Assembly (NCBI RefSeq): GCF_007004135.1 | Contig: NZ_VJMG01000004.1 | Coordinates: forward strand, 1 to 64,000 | Direction of reading: 5' to 3' | Length of the DNA stretch: 64,000 bases | Source: Affinirhizobium straminoryzae | Lineage (GTDB): Bacteria > Pseudomonadota > Alphaproteobacteria > Rhizobiales > Rhizobiaceae | In this document: in pieces, positions 62,971 through 64,000 of the stretch | Numbering within the stretch: position 1 is the stretch's first letter | Layout of the letters: every line of letters starts with the position of its first letter | Made by a program: the position numbers and the translations under genes | The notes under the pieces: generated by a model | Databases searched by the model: none | Told to the model about the DNA's origin: nothing | Seen by the model: only the letters and a program-made list of their open reading frames with translations

Positions 62971-64000
62971 GTGACCGTATCGCTGACCCTTGATTCCGTA
63001 ACCGCCCATTATGGGTCCACGCAGGTTCTGAAGGACCTGTCGCTGGCCGTCGCAGCCGGCGAACTCGTCTCGCTGCTCGGCTCCTCCGGCTGCGGCAAGA
63101 CGACGACGCTGCGTCTCGTCGCCGGCTTTCTCGAGCCCACCAGCGGCAGCATCCGGCTCGGCGAGCGGGATCTGACCCGCCTTCCGGCCCACCAGCGCAA
63201 TATCGGCCTCGTCTTCCAGAATTATGCGCTCTTTCCGCATCTGTCCGTGCGTGACAACGTGGCCTTCGGCCTGAAGCAGCGTGGCCTCGGCGCCGCCGAG
63301 CGGCTGAAAAAGGCGGATGCGATGCTGGAGCGCGTCGGACTGGCAAGCTTTGCCGAGCGCATGCCGGCCGCGCTGTCCGGCGGGCAGAAGCAGCGGGTGG
63401 CGCTTGCCCGCGCACTCGTCATCGAACCGCCGCTCCTGATGTTCGACGAGCCGCTCTCCAACCTCGACGCCAAGCTGCGCGTCGATATGCGCGTGGAGAT
63501 CCGCCGGCTGCAGCGCGCCAATGGCACGACCTCGCTCTATGTCACGCATGACCAGGAAGAGGCATTCTCGATTTCCGACCGCGTGGCGATCATGAATGCC
63601 GGCCGCATCATGCAGCTCGACCGGCCGGAAGTGCTCTACCAGCGCCCTGCCAACAGCTTTGTCGCCCGTTTCGTCGGCTTCGAGAACCTGATCCCGATGC
63701 GGGTGAGCGCGCGCGACGGCGGGGCGGTGACGGCGCAAACCGATGCCGGCGCCACGCTGACGCTGTCGCAGGATGCCTTCGGGGCAATCCCGGATCGTTT
63801 CGTGCTGGCGGCCCGCCCGGATGGTCTTGCCGTCACACGGGCAGGGGAGGGGAGGCCGGCGGGGATCCCCGTCACGCTCGGCATCCGCACCTATCTCGGC
63901 CGCGCCTATCAGTATCAATGCAGCACGCCGGGCGGGGATTATCTCGGCAACGGGCCGCTGACCGAACCGCTGGAACCGGGCAGTTCGGCAATCCTTTCGC
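62971..64000 (+). CDS. ABC transporter ATP-binding protein (PotA-like), cut by window end
   Basis: Starts at GTG 62971 (VTVSLTLDSVTAHYG), 7 nt after the permease stop, and stays open to the end of the window (343 codons present). Walker A is GSSGCGKTTT, signature [16 protein letters not shown], Walker [12 protein letters not shown] and switch YVTHDQEEA. A TOBE domain with VGFENLIPMRVSARD follows. The final residues lie outside. Confidence 0.92.
   Translation, partial: MTVSLTLDSVTAHYGSTQVLKDLSLAVAAGELVSLLGSSGCGKTTTLRLVAGFLEPTSGSIRLGERDLTRLPAHQRNIGLVFQNYALFPHLSVRDNVAFGLKQRGLGAAERLKKADAMLERVGLASFAERMPAALSGGQKQRVALARALVIEPPLLMFDEPLSNLDAKLRVDMRVEIRRLQRANGTTSLYVTHDQEEAFSISDRVAIMNAGRIMQLDRPEVLYQRPANSFVARFVGFENLIPMRVSARDGGAVTAQTDAGATLTLSQDAFGAIPDRFVLAARPDGLAVTRAGEGRPAGIPVTLGIRTYLGRAYQYQCSTPGGDYLGNGPLTEPLEPGSSAILS

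Overview
This window looks like part of a secondary replicon (chromid or megaplasmid) of a Rhizobiaceae-type alphaproteobacterium (Rhizobium/Agrobacterium/Sinorhizobium relatives). The evidence is high G+C with alphaproteobacterial codon use, a complete repABC cassette at 55.9-59.6 kb with a counter-transcribed RNA between repB and repC, minCDE on the same replicon (as known for pSymB of S. meliloti and the second replicons of Agrobacterium and Brucella), and a rhizobial-type bcsNABZK cellulose operon. I found no rRNA, tRNA, transposase or CRISPR array. The species cannot be fixed from sequence alone.

Layout. 0.2-2.0 kb: minCDE (minus strand) with a TTAA-N7-TTAAC CtrA-type box upstream. 2.4-11.7 kb: a galactoside operon (SBP, two permeases, GH36 alpha-galactosidase, UgpC-type ATPase, GH42 beta-galactosidase) with a divergent AraC regulator. 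11.8 kb: a stand-alone WGR protein. 12.3-21.4 kb: bcsN-bcsA-bcsB-bcsZ-bcsK, also preceded by a perfect TTAA-N7-TTAAC box. 21.4-22.1 kb: a gene-poor stretch with a rhizobial palindromic repeat and a probable 30-aa membrane protein gene. 22.2-24.6 kb: glpD and glpR. 24.7-29.2 kb: a carbohydrate ABC operon with permeases, ATPase and a Gfo/Idh/MocA oxidoreductase, but only a 49-codon signal-peptide-like remnant where the substrate-binding protein gene should be.

29.5-41.3 kb: C-P lyase phosphonate locus, with phnF divergent from phnGHIJKL and a hexapeptide transferase, then phnCDE1E2 and phnM. 41.4-49.9 kb: a group of peptide and D-amino-acid enzymes (M20 peptidase, DmpA-type aminopeptidase, D-amino-acid aminotransferase, SxxK D-aminopeptidase, M19 dipeptidase, agmatinase-type ureohydrolase) with a LysR regulator and no transporter. 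50.0-55.9 kb: IclR regulator, GH105 unsaturated uronyl hydrolase, a Tat-type SBP without permeases, and two Gfo/Idh/MocA oxidoreductases. 55.9-59.6 kb: repABC. 60.1-64.0 kb: an iron/spermidine-type ABC operon (SBP, two permeases, ATPase cut by the window end).

The genes together describe a plant- or soil-associated scavenger taking up galactosides, pectin fragments, glycerol-3-phosphate, phosphonates and D-peptides, with surface cellulose possibly tied to the cell cycle through CtrA. Most operons are tightly packed with ATGA/TGATG overlaps, and nearly every SBP gene is followed by a strong hairpin before its permease genes. That regularity supports reading the 29 kb ORF as a decayed SBP and the 52 kb SBP as having lost its permeases.
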